Source: Halopiger goleimassiliensis
GTDB lineage: Archaea > Halobacteriota > Halobacteria > Halobacteriales > Natrialbaceae
Assembly: GCF_000455345.1 (NCBI RefSeq)
Contig: NZ_HG315690.1
Coordinates: forward strand, 881,742 to 945,741
Reading direction: 5' to 3'
DNA length: 64,000 bases
The translations under genes were made by a program, and so were the position numbers. Below, piece after piece: positions 61,222-64,000 of the stretch. Under the pieces are notes generated by a model. It did no database searches and had not been told where the DNA came from. It saw nothing but the letters and a program-made list of their open reading frames with translations. The first letter of the stretch is position 1. Every line of letters begins with the position of its first letter.

Positions 61222-61758
61222 TCACCACACCCTCACGACGAGTCTGTACGCCGGTTCACCGCCCGGATCGACGTCGCCCTCGAGGGAGACGATCCGTGCG
61301 GCCACCGCGGTCACCTCGCTCCCGTCGTACGATCGGGTACCGGCCGTGAGGTTCTCTCCCCCGGCCGGTGACTCGACCGTCGATCCGTTGAGAGTCTGGA
61401 TCGTCACGTTGACGCGGTCGGTGGTACGAAGGCCGACGAGGTCGGACAGGTGCTGTTCGTCGTCGGCGTACGTCTCCCGGAACGCGGTCACGTTGAGCCG
61501 GTTTGCGGTCCCCTCGGAGAGGTCGTCGACGAGTTCGTCCGCGACCCGGTCCGCTTGGGCGGTCTCCGCGCCGCTGACCGTCGAGTCGAACGGCGTGATA
61601 AGCGACGGGAGAAACAGGAACACAAAGGAGATAGCGAGGATGAAAACGCCGATGCCGATAGCGAAGTCCATGTTCGTCTGTCCGCGACCGTCCGACCGGT
61701 CGAATTCTGTGATCGATCGCCAGCGAACTCCGCCGCGAGTTCGACTCCGACCGTTCAT
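61222..61758 (-). CDS. Prepilin-like protein (DUF7287 type)
   Basis: 178 aa. A basic N-terminal stretch of about 25 residues ends in RG-QT, followed by NMDFAIGIGVFILAISFVFLFL. The head (residues about 60-178) is small and beta-rich. Lies 1 nt after the platform-protein gene, so it is first of the five pilin-like genes to be transcribed. Confidence 0.78.
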   Translation of the reverse strand: MNGRSRTRGGVRWRSITEFDRSDGRGQTNMDFAIGIGVFILAISFVFLFLPSLITPFDSTVSGAETAQADRVADELVDDLSEGTANRLNVTAFRETYADDEQHLSDLVGLRTTDRVNVTIQTLNGSTVESPAGGENLTAGTRSYDGSEVTAVAARIVSLEGDVDPGGEPAYRLVVRVW

Positions 61759-61759
61759 G

Positions 61760-63820
61760 TTAGGCCACCAGCGCCCAGCCGCCGAGCGCGATCGTCGACA
61801 GCACGACGACGTACTTGAGCCCGCTCAGGATGTCCGCGTCCCTGATGTACCCACAGATCAGCCCCGAGAGGATCGCCTGCAGCGTGACCGCGTGGAAGAA
61901 CAGCGTCGACAGCATGTCGACGTTGATGTTCTCGGTCAGGTCGGCGTTACCCAACCCGGCACCGGCCGCGCTCGCATCGACGTCCGTGTCGCCGGTCTCG
62001 AGGCCGGCCATGGTCTCGATGAACTGCGTCTGGAGGATCGCGATCACAGCGAGCACCGTCAGGAACGTCATGATGATGATCACGACCTGCATCCGGGTCC
62101 GGGACTTGCGCTCGCGCTCGATGTCGTCGTGGTTCTCGCTGGCCTGTGCGGCGGTCCGCAAGACGTCGGAGATCTGATTCGACGCCTCCTGGGCCTCGCT
62201 GATCAGCCGCGTCGTCCGGGCCATCCGCGGGATGTGATACTTGTTGTTGAACTCGATGAGCGCCTGCTTCAGGCTGGTCCCGTAGTTGACCTTCGTGTGC
62301 ATAATCTCGAACTCGCGGGCCAGCGTCCCGCTCGTGGTCTCGGCGACGGCCTGGAACGACTCGAGCAGCGTCATCCCGGTCTCGTTCGCGCTCGAGAGCT
62401 TCCGGAGGTCCTCCGAGAGCTGGCTGACGACGGCGTTTCTGTGGCGGACGTTCCACTCCCGGAAGATCGCGAGCGGTACCGCGACGATGTACAGCGGGGC
62501 GTAGACGTATATGAACGTCCCCCAGATGGGGTTGTCTATCATCGCCGACCAGGACGTCGGCGCGGAGCCACGGACCATCGCCGTCGCGACGATGACCAGC
62601 GAGATCGGGACCGTCAGTGCGAGGGTATAGAGCGGGTTATCCCGGAAGAAGATGTGGGGCTGGCGCAGCACTTCGATCGTCTCGTGGGTTCCCTCGCGGT
62701 TCTTGATGCGATCGAAGATGCTGTGCTCGCCGGTGAACTGTTCGACGAGCCCGAGGTCCAACACGCCACTCTCTTTCCCATGCTGGATCCCGTCGTTTCC
62801 CCGTTCGAGTTGCAGGTAGCCGTCCCCCGGTTCGTCGTGTTTGACCGTCGAGACCAGGATCAGAAACCCGATCCCCAGGAGCGGGATGAGCGCGTAGACC
62901 GTCATGTAGAGCATCTGGTCGGTGACGGTCGCGTCGGGGATCATCTGCATGACGACCATGATGATAATCAACAGGAGCGGGAACAGCGAGAGCGTCATGT
63001 ACATCTCGCCGAACAGCTCGAGGGTGTCCAGGGTGAGCTCCTGTTCCTGTTTGGCGGTCCGCATGTGCAGTTCCTTCTTGTCCTCGAGGAAGCTCTCCAT
63101 GTCACCGCCGCTGTTGATGATCGAGAGCATGTCCGTCAGGAACTGCGAGAGCTCGTCGCTCGGCGTCTCGAGCGCCTGTTTGCGGATCGCCGTCCGGTAG
63201 TCGACGTCGAAGTACTCGGTCTCCTTGACGATGCTCTGGAACTCTTTGGAGACCTCGCCGTAGGTGTCGTCGGCCTGGGCCATCGCGTCGATGATCTCGA
63301 GCTGGTTGAGCCCACCGACCGACAGCGCGTACATGAACGAAACGGAGTCGGAGAGCAGCATGTTGATCTCGCGTTTCCGAGCCGACGCACGCGAGTAGGG
63401 GATCGCTACCAGCGAGCCGAAGCCGATGGCGAAACCGATCCCGCCGAAAACGACGCCGATGACGAGTACCAGCGCCGGGACCCGGATCATCTCGAGAATC
63501 TGGAGGACCGTCTCGTTGCTAACCGGGACCCCGATGAGGTGATCGATCTGGATGAATCCGGTCCCGAACAGGGCATAGCCAAGCAGGATCCCGAGCAGCC
63601 ACAACACGAGTCCGCTGATGAATCCGACGCCGAGCGCCCGAGAGAGGTAGAGTTCGACCGTATCGGTCATCCGGGCTTGCGCGAGCTTGGTTTCGACGTC
63701 GTTGACGAACTCGCTGTCCTCGCTGAACAGCCGATCGTACAGCGGGTAAAACAGCTGGCTAACGGAGTCCGAGCCGGTCGCGATGCCACTCGCTGGCGTA
63801 TCGTCGGTCTTGAGACTCAT
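61760..63820 (-). CDS. pilC: Type IV pilus platform protein, PilC/TadC (T2SSF) type
   Basis: 686 aa with two type II secretion F-like halves, each a cytoplasmic helical bundle followed by membrane helices. Half 1 has NMLLSDSVSFMYALSVGGLN and half 2 has VVSQLSEDLRKLSSANETGMTL. Nine or so membrane helices in total. It forms the inner-membrane base on which the secretion ATPase acts to assemble pili. The ATG overlaps the ATPase stop (ATGA), as usual for archaeal pilB-pilC pairs. Confidence 0.92.
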   Translation of the reverse strand: MSLKTDDTPASGIATGSDSVSQLFYPLYDRLFSEDSEFVNDVETKLAQARMTDTVELYLSRALGVGFISGLVLWLLGILLGYALFGTGFIQIDHLIGVPVSNETVLQILEMIRVPALVLVIGVVFGGIGFAIGFGSLVAIPYSRASARKREINMLLSDSVSFMYALSVGGLNQLEIIDAMAQADDTYGEVSKEFQSIVKETEYFDVDYRTAIRKQALETPSDELSQFLTDMLSIINSGGDMESFLEDKKELHMRTAKQEQELTLDTLELFGEMYMTLSLFPLLLIIIMVVMQMIPDATVTDQMLYMTVYALIPLLGIGFLILVSTVKHDEPGDGYLQLERGNDGIQHGKESGVLDLGLVEQFTGEHSIFDRIKNREGTHETIEVLRQPHIFFRDNPLYTLALTVPISLVIVATAMVRGSAPTSWSAMIDNPIWGTFIYVYAPLYIVAVPLAIFREWNVRHRNAVVSQLSEDLRKLSSANETGMTLLESFQAVAETTSGTLAREFEIMHTKVNYGTSLKQALIEFNNKYHIPRMARTTRLISEAQEASNQISDVLRTAAQASENHDDIERERKSRTRMQVVIIIMTFLTVLAVIAILQTQFIETMAGLETGDTDVDASAAGAGLGNADLTENINVDMLSTLFFHAVTLQAILSGLICGYIRDADILSGLKYVVVLSTIALGGWALVA

Positions 63821-64000
63821 GTCTCTCGGTCCTCGGAGTCGTCGTCCGCGTTGCTATCCTCACCGCCGCCGAATATCGAGTCGTCGTCCGGCGACTGATC
63901 CGCTCCCTCGAACAGCGAGCCGTCCTCGTCCGCTGAGCCGGCGTCCTCGTCGGAAAACGGCGACCCGGAGCCGGAGCCGAAGATCGATTCGGCTTCGTCG
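63817..64000 (-). CDS. Secretion ATPase (PilB-like), C-terminal end only
   Basis: Partial: the gene enters from the right edge and only its last 61 codons are in the window. They encode an acidic, Ser/Gly-rich tail with repeats of the form (D/E)SIFG, GSPFSDEDAG and GSLFEGADQ, ending SEDRET. No ATPase motif is visible here; the assignment rests on its coupling to the platform-protein gene and operon order. The tail is presumably an unstructured extension after the ATPase core. Confidence 0.65.
   Translation of the reverse strand, partial: DEAESIFGSGSGSPFSDEDAGSADEDGSLFEGADQSPDDDSIFGGGEDSNADDDSEDRET

Noticed and set aside
61205-63898. 897-codon plus-strand frame opposite the pilus genes
   Set aside because: Antisense to the platform protein and pilin-like genes, all of which have family features. 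The frame itself is Asp/Arg/His-rich without motifs.
1-64000. CRISPR arrays, insertion sequences, rRNA or tRNA genes
   Set aside because: No regularly spaced repeats, transposase-like proteins, terminal inverted repeats or rRNA/tRNA signatures were seen on reading; short RNAs could still be missed.

Overview
The window is chromosomal DNA of an extremely halophilic archaeon (class Halobacteria). The features that point there are high GC content, very acidic proteins, Tat signals followed by a lipobox cysteine, TATA boxes placed about 27 nt before start codons (leaderless transcripts), ATGA-overlapping operons, archaeal TFE and archaeal type IV pilus genes. A member of the Natrialba/Natrinema group is my best guess, but that is inference. 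I see no rRNA, tRNA, CRISPR array or insertion sequence.

Layout. 0.4-7.3 kb: a glycerol-3-phosphate type (Ugp) ABC transporter in two divergent operons, with a glycerophosphodiester phosphodiesterase and an unknown Tat lipoprotein. 7.4-13 kb: a membrane protein, a C2H2 zinc-finger protein, two metallophosphoesterases and polyphosphate kinase; with the Ugp genes this makes a 12-kb phosphorus-themed stretch. 13.7-16.8 kb: an HTH/membrane-protein pair, a Usp protein and a MATE exporter. 17.4-27.9 kb: an acyl-CoA catabolic island (IclR regulator, two acyl-CoA dehydrogenases, D-hydroxyacid dehydrogenase, MFS carrier, MaoC hydratase, thiolase, secreted alpha/beta hydrolase). 28.4-31 kb: convergent pyrD and dihydroorotase. 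31.5-37.2 kb: a loose group of small HTH regulators, two carrying C-terminal and one carrying N-terminal membrane segments, around a DUF1616 gene that is bracketed by strong hairpins. 37.7-44.7 kb: a surface-polysaccharide operon whose four enzymes match the route to UDP-GlcNAc(3NAc)A, followed by glycosyltransferases. 44.8-46.8 kb: tfe, a DUF2110 gene and a DUF5803-like lipoprotein gene. 46.9-57 kb: a chemotaxis locus (two cheW, cheY, cheB, cheA, cheC, tandem cheC, cheD, cheR). 57.1-58.5 kb: an HsdR-N-like protein. 58.5-64 kb, opposite strand: a pilus operon with five prepilin-like proteins, a PilC/TadC-type platform and the C-terminal end of the secretion ATPase, which is cut by the window edge.

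How it works together. The first part scavenges and stores phosphorus (glycerophosphodiesters, G3P import, polyphosphate). The island around 18-28 kb looks like an acyl-CoA degradation module under IclR control. The last 17 kb join signal transduction for taxis with a type IV pilus. Points worth following are a CheA with a roughly 640-residue acidic linker, an 11-codon frame coupling cheA to cheC, degenerate CheC sites, a probably nuclease-dead HsdR-N-like protein between the che and pil loci, a coupled 32-codon mini-gene before a phosphoesterase, and several perfect dyads at core promoters.
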